From Flavobacteriales bacterium (GTDB taxonomy: Bacteria > Bacteroidota > Bacteroidia > Flavobacteriales_F > PHOS-HE28), in contig JADJOG010000050.1 of the NCBI GenBank assembly GCA_016713865.1, forward strand, positions 1 through 64,000: a stretch of 64,000 nt of DNA. The letters run 5' to 3'. Below the pieces are notes generated by a model. That model saw nothing but the letters and a program-made list of their open reading frames with translations, ran no database searches and was not told the DNA's origin. The position numbers and the translations under genes are program-made. Positions 32,738 through 41,708 of the stretch are shown in pieces (position 1 is the stretch's first letter; each line of letters starts with the position of its first letter).

Positions 32738-33892
32738 GCCGCAAGATCCTTCTCCTTATTGAGCATCGCTTTCGTCGCGTGCTCATCGCCTAAGCCAGAA
32801 GCAGAGCCGACCGACCACGAGCACAACCATGCCAGTGCCGATGAAGTGGTGCTCGATAGCGCACAGCAGGCCACGCTGGGCATCACCACCATTAAGCTTG
32901 AGCGCCGCGCCATGGAAGGCACCGTGAAGCTCACCGGACGCGTGATGTCGTCGCCGGTGAGCAAGGCGCAACTCACGAGTCCGCTTGGCGCCAAGGTGGT
33001 GGCCGTGCTAGTTGATGAGGGCGCTCATGTGCGCAAGGGCCAGCCTTTGGTGGCGCTCACTGATCTGTCCTTCATCAAGCTGCAGGAAGAGTACGTGTCC
33101 GCGAGCGCGCAGGCCGAGCGCGCCGATTCCGAATTGCGCCGGCAACGGACATTGCTCTCTGGCGAAGCCACCGCGCAGAAGCATCTGGAGCAAGCGGAAG
33201 CCGACTTCAAGGTGCTGCAAGCGCGCAAGGAATCTCTCGGTCATCAGCTCGCCTCCATGGGCGTTGACCTGAAGAAGCTCATCGCTTCAGGACTCGAGGA
33301 CCGCTTCACCCTGCGCAGTCCGATCGATGGACGGGTGAATGGCATCCGTGTCTTCCTTGATGCGCGTGTGGAGCCCACCACCGTGCTGCTGGAAGTGATC
33401 GACCTGCACCACTTCCACGTTCACCTGAACGCCTACGAGCGCGACCTCGCATCGCTGAAGGAAGGCACGCTCTTCGACTTCCAAGTGCTCAACATGCCGG
33501 GCAAGCGCTTCAAGGGCGAGCTCTTCAGCATCGGGCGCACCTTCGATGCCGATGGACGCAGCATCCCGGTGCATGCGCACGTTGAAGAAGGAAGCGAGCA
33601 GCTCATCGAAGGCATGAGCGTTGTGGCCTTCGTGCCTACAGGCGGTGCGGAGCAACTGGTGGTGCCCGATGCGGCCCTGCATCGCAGCGGCGACAAGGGC
33701 TACCTCTTCATGCTGGGCGAGCGCGATGCCCACGGGATGAGCTTCACACGCATCGAAGTGCTGCCAGGTGTTTCGCGCGACGGCCTTACCGCGATCGGCT
33801 TGCTCGAACCCATGCCCGAAGGCGCTGAGTTCGCCGCTGACAAGGTGTACTACCTGTGGAGCATGCTCGAGAACACTGAGCACGATCACTGA
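32734..33892 (+). CDS. RND efflux periplasmic adaptor lipoprotein (CusB/CzcB-like), frameshifted at start
   Basis: About 385 residues. The ATG at 32734 overlaps the pump stop codon. After eight codons one base must be skipped (near 32757) to enter the conserved frame, which gives a lipoprotein signal ending in LSIAFVACSS followed by a His-rich linker (DHEHNHAS). The adaptor fold follows: VKLTGRVMSSPVSKAQLTSP, VLVDEGAHVRKGQPLVALTD (biotinyl-lipoyl half), a helical hairpin (AQAERADSELRRQRTLLSGE), SPIDGRVNGIRVF and C-terminal beta barrels. It links the CusA part to the fused TolC part across the periplasm. Confidence 0.88.
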
Positions 33893-35091
33893 CGGGCGCG
33901 CCCTTCCGCACCGGAGTACACAAGCAGACCGACACCGAGCGGCATCAGCACCGATGCGATGAACAAGTGCCAGTAATGGCCTTGCATCATGCCCCAGCCG
34001 GCCCAGAAGAAGGTGCCCTGAGCGAAGAGCAGCAGTTCGCTGCCGATAATGCCGGCGATGAGCAGCACGAGGCCGATCCGCGCGAGGGTTCTCCGCGAAT
34101 CAAGCCAGCCATAGGTGATCGCATAGGCAAGAAGCAGTGCTGTCATGATGCCAAGCGTGTTCATGTGGATAAAGCCCATGACCAAGTGCCGCACGGTGAG
34201 TGACATCACGGCGACGTACGGAACAGCAACCGCAGCCTGAACGAGCACCTTCAGGGCCATGCTCACCAGCGCGATGCCGATGAGGATGCGCGCCCACTTC
34301 GAGAAGCGGGTGTACGCCTGATTGCGCAGCCGAAGCAGCATGCGAAGCGTGCGCGCCGCCGCCCACACTTGCAGCGCTACGGCGGCGGATACCGTCGCGA
34401 AGACGCCGGGGTGCGGCTCACTCCATGCGATCGCTAGCGCGTACGTGAAAACCGCAGAGAGCACCCAGAGGCCGAGCATGATCCGGTCGATGCGCATGTC
34501 GAACCCGTTGCGCTCTGCCCAACGCGCGCCAATGGCCATGGCCGCGAACCAGAACCAGCCATTGAACTGGAAGTGCAGGAAGAATTGCACCGACCAGTAG
34601 TAGATCTCCTTGCCCTGGTTGCCTGTTGCCATGATCACCGGAAGCGCCCAAGTGCCAACTGTGCTGATGATGAAGAATGCGATGGCCCAACGTGTGAGGC
34701 GTCCGCTGCCCTCGCGCGGCCAAGACTTGCTCGTGCCCCAAACCAGGTGCAGCAACGGATAGGCTAGAAGCAGAAATGCCGATGAGGCCGTGATCGAGAA
34801 CGGACCATAACTCTCCACCGGGAACGCGATGAGCATGGCGATCACACTCGTTTGCATCGCGATCAGCAGCCATTTCGCGCGCTTACCGAGAGTGCCTTTG
34901 CCGCCATCATGCAATAGGGCGAGCACCACGCCCATGAAGAGCCAGCCCAATAGTGCCACATGCGAATGCGCATGCAAGAAGGGCCTGAAGCGCACGAAAG
35001 GCAGCTCCCACAAATAGATGGAGCGCAGTGTTGCGCCGATTAGGGCCGCGAAGAACAGATTGATCAGTGCGATGCGGAACCAAGCGCGCAT
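33886..35091 (-). CDS. Polytopic membrane protein, heme-copper oxidase/NnrS-like, divergent from the nos cluster
   Basis: 401 residues, intact, roughly 11-12 transmembrane helices. Histidines cluster at helix ends: FLHAHSHVALLGW near residue 40-50, YYWSVQFFLHFQFNGWFWF, RHLVMGFIHMNTLG and QGHYWHLFIAS. The pattern is reminiscent of subunit I of heme-copper oxidases or of NnrS, a heme/copper NO-response membrane protein, but the diagnostic HH pair of the CuB site is not visible, so it is not an ordinary oxidase. It shares a promoter region containing two TGAY boxes with the nos operon, which suggests a role in N2O/NO respiration or heme-copper handling. It overlaps the efflux adaptor gene by seven bases at its 3' end. 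Function not assigned. Confidence 0.7.
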   Translation of the reverse strand: MRAWFRIALINLFFAALIGATLRSIYLWELPFVRFRPFLHAHSHVALLGWLFMGVVLALLHDGGKGTLGKRAKWLLIAMQTSVIAMLIAFPVESYGPFSITASSAFLLLAYPLLHLVWGTSKSWPREGSGRLTRWAIAFFIISTVGTWALPVIMATGNQGKEIYYWSVQFFLHFQFNGWFWFAAMAIGARWAERNGFDMRIDRIMLGLWVLSAVFTYALAIAWSEPHPGVFATVSAAVALQVWAAARTLRMLLRLRNQAYTRFSKWARILIGIALVSMALKVLVQAAVAVPYVAVMSLTVRHLVMGFIHMNTLGIMTALLLAYAITYGWLDSRRTLARIGLVLLIAGIIGSELLLFAQGTFFWAGWGMMQGHYWHLFIASVLMPLGVGLLVYSGAEGRARQ

Positions 35092-35135
35092 GGGGGCGGG
35101 TTTCTGTGAGGCCCGGCAGGAATCACCTGCCGAGG

Positions 35136-35147
35136 TGACAAACGTCA
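35136..35147. promoter_or_regulatory. TGAC-N4-GTCA box (nos/HCO-like intergenic, site 1)
   Basis: TGACaaacGTCA, a perfect 4+4 inverted repeat 45 bases from the HCO-like start and 61 bases before the cytochrome c start at 35208. Confidence 0.65.
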
Positions 35148-35169
35148 TAATTCGGACAGGATGGTCCGA

Positions 35170-35181
35170 TGATTTTTGTCA
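35170..35181. promoter_or_regulatory. TGAT-N4-GTCA box (nos intergenic, site 2)
   Basis: TGATttttGTCA, one mismatch from the perfect palindrome, centred 34 bases after site 1 and 27 bases before the cytochrome c start. The pairing resembles the paired sites upstream of ccoS and ccoG. Confidence 0.55.
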
Positions 35182-35207
35182 CGCGCCAAAGAGCAGAGCG
35201 CCTACCC

Positions 35208-35669
35208 ATGAGACTCCAGAGAACCTCCCTCGCGAAAATGACCCTCCTAGCTGGCATTATGGCAATCACCGCCTGTGGCGGTGGCGGTAGTGCAGCGCCT
35301 CCCGGTGCTGGTGGCCCTCCCGGCGCATCATCAGGCAAGTCCGCTCCGGCCGGTTTGATCACCGCTGCCGACATCACCTTGGGCGACATCGACCAGGGCA
35401 TGGTGGAGAAAGGCCGCGCCACCTACGATGTGAAGTGCCAAGCCTGCCACAGCACGGGTCCGAACCGAGTGGTGGGTCCGGGCTGGAAGGGCGTTACAGA
35501 ACGCCGCAAGCCGGAGTGGATCATGAACATGATGCTCAACATCGATGTGATGCTGGAGACCGATCCAGAGGCACAAAAAGGCTTGGAAGAGTGCCTCGTG
35601 CGCATGCCCAACCAAGGCTTGAGCAAAGAGCAAGGCCGCGAAGTGCTTGAATTCATGCGCACCCTGTAA
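35208..35669 (+). CDS. Monoheme cytochrome c lipoprotein of the nos cluster
   Basis: 153 residues. A lipoprotein signal ends in GIMAITACGGG, followed by a Gly/Pro/Ala-rich linker and a class I cytochrome c domain with heme motif CQACHS (residues around 82-86) and the distal Met region ECLVRMPNQGLS. In clade II nos clusters a small cytochrome c of this kind is the likely electron donor to NosZ. The gene is 31 bases before nosZ and first in the operon. ATG 35208 was preferred over 35169 because it puts the signal peptide at the N-terminus. Confidence 0.88.
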   Translation: MRLQRTSLAKMTLLAGIMAITACGGGGSAAPPGAGGPPGASSGKSAPAGLITAADITLGDIDQGMVEKGRATYDVKCQACHSTGPNRVVGPGWKGVTERRKPEWIMNMMLNIDVMLETDPEAQKGLEECLVRMPNQGLSKEQGREVLEFMRTL

Positions 35670-35700
35670 ACGAACACCGAACACCAAACCGAACAACGAT

Positions 35701-37694
35701 GAAACGTCCTCTTCAGATGACCGCCGTCGCGCTCTCCATCGCGGTTGGCGCTTTCCTCCTGATCAATGCCATGCAGGGCTGCAGGCCGCAGACAACGAAG
35801 GCCGCCGTTACAGGTGATGCCGCCTCGCGTGTTTATGTGAAACCCGGCACTCACGATGAGTTCTACAATTTCGTGAGCGGCGGATTCAGTGGCCAGCTGG
35901 CGGTTTATGGCCTGCCCAGCGGCCGTTTGCTACGCGAGGTGCCTGTCTTCAGTGTGGATCCCGAAAGCGGCTACGGCTACAGCGAGGAAACGAAAGGCAT
36001 GCTCACCACCAGTCATGGTTTCATTCCATGGGACGATAGCCACCACCCCGAATTGTCTCAGACCAATGGCGTCCCCGACGGCAAGTGGTGCTTCATCAAC
36101 GGCAACAACACGCCCCGCATCGCGCTCGTTGACCTCGGCACATTCCGCACGGGAAGCATCATCGAGATCCCCAACAGCGCAGGCAACCACAGTTCACCCT
36201 TCACCACGGGGAACAGCGAGTACGTGGTGGCGGGTACGCGCTTCAGCGTTCCCATGGGCGATGACGCATCGCGCGACGTGCCCATCAAGACCTACAAGGA
36301 GAATTTCAAGGGCAACGTCAGCTTCATCCATCCCGATCCTGAGACCGGCAAGATGAGCATCGCGTTCCAGATCACCACCCCCGGCGTGAACTTCGACTTG
36401 AGCCATGCGGGCAAAGGCCCCAGCGAGGGCTGGTTCTTCTTCAGCTGCTACAATACCGAACAGGCATACAGCCTGCTGGAAGTGAACGCCAGCCAGCGCG
36501 ACAAGGATTTCATCATGGCCGTGAACTGGAAACTGGCCGAACAATTGGCCAAGGAGGGTAAGGGCAAGCGTGTGCCCGGCAAGCACCACAGCAACTGGTG
36601 GAACGAGAAGACCCACAGCGCAGAGACAACGGTTTATGAGGATGTGCTGCAATTGGACCCCAAGGACCACCCGGGACTGGTGTATTTCATGCCCTGCCCG
36701 AAGAGCCCGCACGGCTGCGATGTGGACCCCACAGGCAAATACATCGTTGGCAGCGGCAAACTGGCTGCGCTCATACCCGTGTTCAGCTTCGAGAAGATCC
36801 AGAAGGCCATTGCTGCGAATGAATTGGAAGGTGATTTCGCCGGCATCCCGGTGCTGAAGTATGAGAGCGTGCTCCACGGCGAGGTGAAGAAGCCCGGCCT
36901 CGGCCCCCTGCACACCGAGTTCGATGCCAATGGGAACGCCTACACCAGCTTCTTCGTGAGCAGCGAGATCGTGAAGTGGAACGTGGAGAAGCTCGAGGTG
37001 CTGGATCCGCGTGCCTACCTACTACAGCATCGGCCACCTCTGCGTGCCCGGTGGAGACAGCAAACAGCCTTGGGGCAAGTACGTGATCGCCTACAACAAG
37101 ATCACTAAGGACCGCTACCTGCCCACCGGTCCCGAGCTTACCCAGAGCGCGCAGCTCTATAGCATCGACGGCGATAAGATGGAGTTGCTGCTCGACTTCC
37201 CCACTACCGGCGAACCTCACTATGCGCAGGCCATACCGGCAGACCTGGTGAAGGCCCGGGAAGTGAAATTCTTCAAGATCGAGGAGAACCACCACCCCTA
37301 CGCAGCCATGGGCGAGAAGGACGCGCGCGTGGAGCGCAAGGGCAAGGAGGTACACATCTGGATGACCACCATCCGCTCGCACTTCGCACCGGACAACGTC
37401 GAAGGCGTGAAGCTCGGTGATGAGGTGTACTTCCATGTGACCAACCTCGAGCAAGACTGGGACGTGCCGCATGGCTTCGCTGTGAAGGGCGCTGCGAACG
37501 CGGAACTGCTCATCATGCCCGGCGAGACGCAGACGCTGAAGTGGGTTCCCACCAAGGTCGGCGTGCAGCCCTTCTACTGCACCGACTTCTGCAGTGCGCT
37601 GCACCAAGAGATGCAAGGCTACATCCGCGTGAGCCCCGCCAACAGCAACGTGCCGCTGAACGCTTACACTGTGAGCGTTGACGCTGAGCTGTAA
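35701..37694 (+). CDS. nosZ: Nitrous oxide reductase, clade II (Sec-dependent), one frameshift
   Basis: About 664 residues. NosZ reduces N2O to N2 in the periplasm. The N-terminus is a Sec/lipoprotein-like signal (MKRPLQMTAVALSIAVGAFL, with a QGC), not a twin-arginine signal, which marks clade II. CuZ histidine ligands are visible in the propeller: DSHHPELS (115-116), GNHSSP (164), LSHAGKG (236), GKHHSNWWNEKTH (296-297), GPLHTEF (405), then SIGHLCVP and ENHHPY after the break. The C-terminal cupredoxin has the CuA site FYCTDFCSALHQEMQGY (C-x3-C-x3-H-x2-M). One base is in excess near 37010. All ligands are present, so the enzyme is expected to be functional. Confidence 0.95.
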
Positions 37695-37709
37695 CCGCAG
37701 GAAATGAAA

Positions 37710-37756
37710 GAGAGGGAGGTCAAGGAGGTTCCAAGGACTTCCTAGGCCTCCCTCTC
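37710..37756 (+). terminator. Long hairpin between nosZ and nosB
   Basis: A 10-bp outer stem (GAGAGGGAGG / CCTCCCTCTC) and an inner 7-bp stem (AGGAGGT / ACTTCCT, one G-U pair), 16 bases after the nosZ stop, followed by a pyrimidine tract. It may partly terminate or stabilise the 3' end of nosZ mRNA, so accessory genes could be expressed below nosZ. Confidence 0.65.
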
Positions 37757-37793
37757 CTTCTTCGACTCGCATCGCACACATACCCGCACATAC

Positions 37794-38390
37794 ATGAGAA
37801 CCATCTCCCGCGTGATGATCGCGATAGCTGCTGCGGCGCTGCTCATCCTGCTCTTCGTGCCCATCTGGCGCATCGATCTTCAGGCACCGCAATACCCCGA
37901 AGGGCTTTACATGCAGATCTGGGCCGACCACTTCTCAGGCGATGTCGAGAAGATCAATGGCCTGAACCACTACATCGGCATGGCGCACATCAAGGATGAG
38001 ATGTTCGCCGAGTTCACCTACCTGCCCAAGGTGGTCATGGTATTGGCCGCGCTTGGCCTTGTGGCCGCCGCATGGGGAAGGCGCATCCTGCTCGTCGGCG
38101 GTTTGGTCGCCCTCTCGCTCTTCGGGGCATGGGCGCTCTGGCGCATGTGGGACTGGGGCTATAAGTATGGCCACGAGCTCGATCCGCGCGCGGCGATCAA
38201 GGTGGAGGACATGGCCTATCAGCCTCCGCTCATCGGCCACAAGCAGTTGCTGAACTTCGATGCATGGAGCACGCCCGACACCGGCGGATGGATCCTCTTC
38301 GGCGTGATGGCGCTGCTCGCAGGCGTGTATTTCATGGAAGTGCGCGACCTTCGGCAGAAGCTCGCCGCGCGCAAAGCCACAGCCTCATGA
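37794..38390 (+). CDS. nosB: NosB-like membrane protein of clade II nos clusters
   Basis: 198 residues with about four transmembrane helices (VMIAIAAAALLILLFVPIWR, VVMVLAALGLVAAAWG, ILLVGGLVALSLFGAWALW, GWILFGVMALLAGVYFM) and a periplasmic loop containing YPEGLYMQIWADHFSGDVEK and LNHYIGMAHIKDEMF. Position between nosZ and nosL and topology fit the membrane protein called NosB in clade II N2O reducers, needed for N2O respiration with unknown mechanism. Its stop overlaps the nosL start. Symbol assigned by context and topology. Confidence 0.75.
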   Translation: MRTISRVMIAIAAAALLILLFVPIWRIDLQAPQYPEGLYMQIWADHFSGDVEKINGLNHYIGMAHIKDEMFAEFTYLPKVVMVLAALGLVAAAWGRRILLVGGLVALSLFGAWALWRMWDWGYKYGHELDPRAAIKVEDMAYQPPLIGHKQLLNFDAWSTPDTGGWILFGVMALLAGVYFMEVRDLRQKLAARKATAS

Positions 38391-38818
38391 ATCGGATGCT
38401 CGCATTGATGCTCTTGCTCTCCGCTACGCTCCTATCATGCGGACAGCGCGCACCCATCATTGAGTTCGGCAAGACCGAGTGCGCGCATTGCCGCATGAAT
38501 GTGGTGGATCAGAAGTTCGGCGCGGCCATCACCACCGTGAAAGGTCGCCAATATGCCTTCGACGATGCGGCCTGCATGGTGCAGTTCGTGGCGAAGGGCA
38601 CCGTGGCCGAGGATCAGGTGGCGGGCTGGTACGTGTGCGATCATGCGCATCCAGGAATGCTCATCGATGCCACGGCGGCTCAATACATGTTCGGCGCAGC
38701 TTTCCGCAGTCCCATGCGTGGCGATGTGGCCGCATTCGGCACAGCAGCTGAGCGCGACAAAGCGGCCGATGGTGAACCGCTGGATTGGCAACAGGCCCGC
38801 AACCGCCTCCTAGAATGA
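38387..38818 (+). CDS. nosL: NosL copper chaperone lipoprotein
   Basis: 143 residues. Lipobox in SATLLSCGQ and the NosL copper motif ECAHCRMNVVDQKFG (C-x2-C-x-M), then YAFDDAACMVQFV and a Met/His-bearing segment. NosL binds Cu(I) in the periplasm and delivers copper to apo-NosZ. It is translationally coupled on both sides: ATGA overlaps with nosB upstream and nosD downstream. Confidence 0.93.
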   Translation: MNRMLALMLLLSATLLSCGQRAPIIEFGKTECAHCRMNVVDQKFGAAITTVKGRQYAFDDAACMVQFVAKGTVAEDQVAGWYVCDHAHPGMLIDATAAQYMFGAAFRSPMRGDVAAFGTAAERDKAADGEPLDWQQARNRLLE

Positions 38819-40053
38819 GATTGCCCGCGCTTCTCGCTTCGCTTATCACCGCAGCATGGTGCAATCACGCTGCTGCGCGCACATGGCGCGTGGCGCCCGG
38901 CTCCGGATCGCTGCAACAGACGATCGAGCGCGCGGCCGAGCGCGACACCATCCTGATCGAAGGCGTGATCGCCGAAGGCACAATCTCGATCGAGAAGCCG
39001 CTGACCCTGATCGGGAAGCCCGGCGCTGTGATCGATGGCGGGGAGAAAGGCCATGTGGTCCTGGTGAAAGCCGATGATGTCACCATTCGCGGCCTCACGG
39101 TGCGCGGCACCTTGGTGAGCAACCTGTACGACTATGCCGGCATCCATGTGAACGAGGTGCATCGCCCGGCGATCGAGGGCAACACGCTCGACCGCTGCTT
39201 CTTCGCCATCTACCTCAGCGGCGTGCAAGGTGCGCGCGTCATCGGCAATACCGTGATCGGCGACGATGCCTTGGAGGAGCGCATGGCCAACGGCATCCAC
39301 CTGTGGAAGTGCAAGGACGCCACCATCGAAGGCAACCGCATAGAGAAGCACCGCGACGGTATCTACTTCGAGTTCGTCACCGATTCGCGCATCGAACGGA
39401 ATGAGGCGCGCAAGTGCGTTCGCTACGGGCTCCACTTCATGTTCAGCCACCGCGATGCCTACACCAACAATGTGTTTGAGGAAAATGGCGCTGGCGTGGC
39501 CGTGATGTTCAGCCATCACATCACGATGACGGGCAACCGTTTCGCGACCAATCGCGGCGGAAGCGCCTACGGCCTGTTGCTGAAGGAGATCAACGATGGC
39601 GAGATCACGCGGAACGAATTCACAGACAATACCACCGGCATCATGGTGGATGGCTGCAATCGCATCCATGTGGAGCACAACCTCTTCCGCATGAATGGCT
39701 GGGCCTTGCGCCTGTATGCCAATGCGACCTCCTGCACCTTCATCGGCAATACGTTCTCGGGCAACACCTTCGACATGAGCACCAATGGCTCATTGATGCT
39801 GAACCGCATGGAAGGCAATTACTGGGACCGCTATACCGGCTACGACCTCGACCGCGATGGCCATGGCGATGTGCCGCATCGTCCGTTGGGTTTCTTCACT
39901 ATGCTGGTTGAACGCATGCCGCACGCCCTGGTGTTCTCGCGCAGCCTCTTCGTCTCATTGCTCGATCGCGCGGAACAAGTGGTGCCTTCACTCGCACCCG
40001 ATGCCCTCAAGGATGATCGCCCATTGATGCGACCACCGAAGCCGCAAGCCTAA
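38815..40053 (+). CDS. nosD: NosD periplasmic copper-processing protein
   Basis: 412 residues. A signal peptide (MRLPALLASLITAAWCNHAA) is followed by a right-handed parallel beta-helix of CASH repeats: GSLQQTIERAAERDTILIEG, GAVIDGGEKGHVV, VTIRGLTVRGTLVSNLYDYA, GNTVIGDDALEERMANGIHL and MSTNGSLMLNRMEGNYWDRY. NosD accepts copper from NosL and works with the NosFY ABC transporter to load NosZ. ATG 38815 overlaps the nosL stop. Confidence 0.93.
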   Translation: MRLPALLASLITAAWCNHAAARTWRVAPGSGSLQQTIERAAERDTILIEGVIAEGTISIEKPLTLIGKPGAVIDGGEKGHVVLVKADDVTIRGLTVRGTLVSNLYDYAGIHVNEVHRPAIEGNTLDRCFFAIYLSGVQGARVIGNTVIGDDALEERMANGIHLWKCKDATIEGNRIEKHRDGIYFEFVTDSRIERNEARKCVRYGLHFMFSHRDAYTNNVFEENGAGVAVMFSHHITMTGNRFATNRGGSAYGLLLKEINDGEITRNEFTDNTTGIMVDGCNRIHVEHNLFRMNGWALRLYANATSCTFIGNTFSGNTFDMSTNGSLMLNRMEGNYWDRYTGYDLDRDGHGDVPHRPLGFFTMLVERMPHALVFSRSLFVSLLDRAEQVVPSLAPDALKDDRPLMRPPKPQA

Positions 40054-40064
40054 CTTGTGCGAAC

Positions 40065-40814
40065 ATGACAGAGCGCATCAGCATCAAAGGCTTGGGCAAA
40101 CGGTACGGCCGTCAATGGGTGCTTCGCGGCGTGGACTGCGAGTTCTCTCCCGGCGAGGTGGTCATGCTCATCGGGCCGAATGCCAGCGGCAAGACAACCT
40201 TGATCAAATGCCTGCTCGGTTTGGTTCGCCCAGCCGAAGGGAGCATTGCCTCCGGCGGCACCACCATCACCTCCGGCGCAGCGCCCGATCCAGCGTACCG
40301 TGTGCGAATCGGCTACATGCCGCAGATCTCGCAGTTCCCCGGCGCGCTCACCATCCGCCAGCTCTTGGAGATGATGGCCGATATCCGTGGCATCGCGCCC
40401 GGCGAATTGGACGATGAGCTGATCGAAGAGCTCGGCCTTCGCGACCAGCTCGACAAACGATTGGGCGCGCTCAGCGGAGGCACGCGCCAGAAAGTGAGCG
40501 CCATCCTTGCCTTCCGTTCGCGGCCCGAGGTGCTGGTGATGGATGAGCCCACTGCCGGACTGGATCCAGTGACCGCTTCCCGCGTGCTGGCCCGCGCTGG
40601 ACGCTTGCGCGATGCGGGCGGCATCGTGCTGATCACCTCGCACTTGATGGAAGAGGTGGAATCACTCGCCGATCGAGTGGCCTACCTCCAAGAAGGCCAC
40701 CTGCGCTTCCTGATGCCGGTGCGCGAGATGCTCGAAATCACCGGCGCGCAACGACTGGCGGTGGCGCTGCCGCGATTGTTATCGAGCAACGAACGAACCA
40801 CGGTCGCGCAATGA
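40065..40814 (+). CDS. nosF: NosF ABC transporter ATPase
   Basis: 249 residues. Complete ABC nucleotide-binding domain: Walker A GPNASGKTT, Q-loop YMPQISQFPG, signature LSGGTRQK, Walker B VLVMDEPTAGLDP, and switch His in ITSHLMEEVE. It powers the NosY membrane subunit in maturation of the NosZ copper centres. It starts 11 bases after nosD, and its stop overlaps the likely nosY start. Confidence 0.94.
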   Translation: MTERISIKGLGKRYGRQWVLRGVDCEFSPGEVVMLIGPNASGKTTLIKCLLGLVRPAEGSIASGGTTITSGAAPDPAYRVRIGYMPQISQFPGALTIRQLLEMMADIRGIAPGELDDELIEELGLRDQLDKRLGALSGGTRQKVSAILAFRSRPEVLVMDEPTAGLDPVTASRVLARAGRLRDAGGIVLITSHLMEEVESLADRVAYLQEGHLRFLMPVREMLEITGAQRLAVALPRLLSSNERTTVAQ

Positions 40815-41598
40815 CCCAAACATCAACGATTTGCTGAAGGTCTTCAAATACACGCTGATCGATCTGTTGCGGAACCGATTCGTGCTGAGCTATGCCGTGC
40901 TGCTGCTCGCCATAGGTCAAGGTCTCTTCTTGCTCGAGGAGGATCCGATGAAGGCCATCCTGAGCCTCGTGCAAGTAGTCATGGCCCTGGTGCCGCTAAT
41001 CGCCCTGGTGTTCACCGTCGTGTATATTTACGACACGCAGGAATTCACGCAGTTGCTCGCCGTGCAGCCCATGACGCGGCGTTCCATTCTCCTGGGGCAA
41101 TTGCTCGCCATGTGCGTGGCCATGCTCGTTGCGCAGGCCTTCGGTTTAGGACTGCCCTTGCTCGTGCATGCGCCTGGCTCAGCCTCCTTACTGCTGTCGC
41201 TTTCTGGATCAGCATTGTCCATCATATTCGTTGTGCTGGGCGCGCTCATCGCCACGCGTTTGCGCGAAAAGGCGCGCGGCGTAGGCATGGCGCTGGTGGT
41301 TTGGCTGCTCTTCGTGCTGGTTCACGATGCACTGCTGCTGGCGCTGCTCTTCACCCTGAGCGACTATCCTATCGAACCGTGGATCGTGCCCTTGGCCGGC
41401 CTCAACCCCATCGACTTAGCGCGAATCATCGTGATGCTCGAGATCGACCTGGCCGCGATGATGGGCTATTCGGGCGCGGTGTACAAGAACTTCTTCGGCA
41501 GCAACATGGGCATGCTCGTGGCGGCGCTCATCATGCTGCTCTGGGCGCTGGTTCCGGGCTGGGGCGCGATGCGCGCTTTCCAGCGGAAGGATCTCTGA
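40811..41598 (+). CDS. nosY: NosY ABC permease, probable frameshift at start
   Basis: About 262 residues with six hydrophobic helices (NRFVLSYAVLLLAIGQGLFL, VVMALVPLIALVFTVVYIYD, ending with LIMLLWALVPGWGAMRAF). It pairs with NosF. The ATG at 40811 makes an ATGA overlap with the nosF stop, the style used throughout this operon, but its frame closes after eight codons while the conserved frame (LLKVFKYTLIDLLRNR) opens at a TTG at 40831. A one-base indel near 40828 is more likely than a true TTG start. Last gene of the nos operon. Confidence 0.88.
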
Positions 41599-41635
41599 GT
41601 CTTCCGAGGTACCGGTGCAAGGTCATGCAAGCAGG

Positions 41636-41647
41636 TGACGAAGGTCA
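41636..41647. promoter_or_regulatory. TGAC-N4-GTCA box upstream of the fasciclin gene
   Basis: TGACgaagGTCA, perfect palindrome, 61 bases before the start at 41709. Confidence 0.6.
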
Positions 41648-41708
41648 TTAACCGGACGGGTTCATCCTTGTTCTTTCGGTGCGTCAGAACGAACCAACAC
41701 CACCTGCC

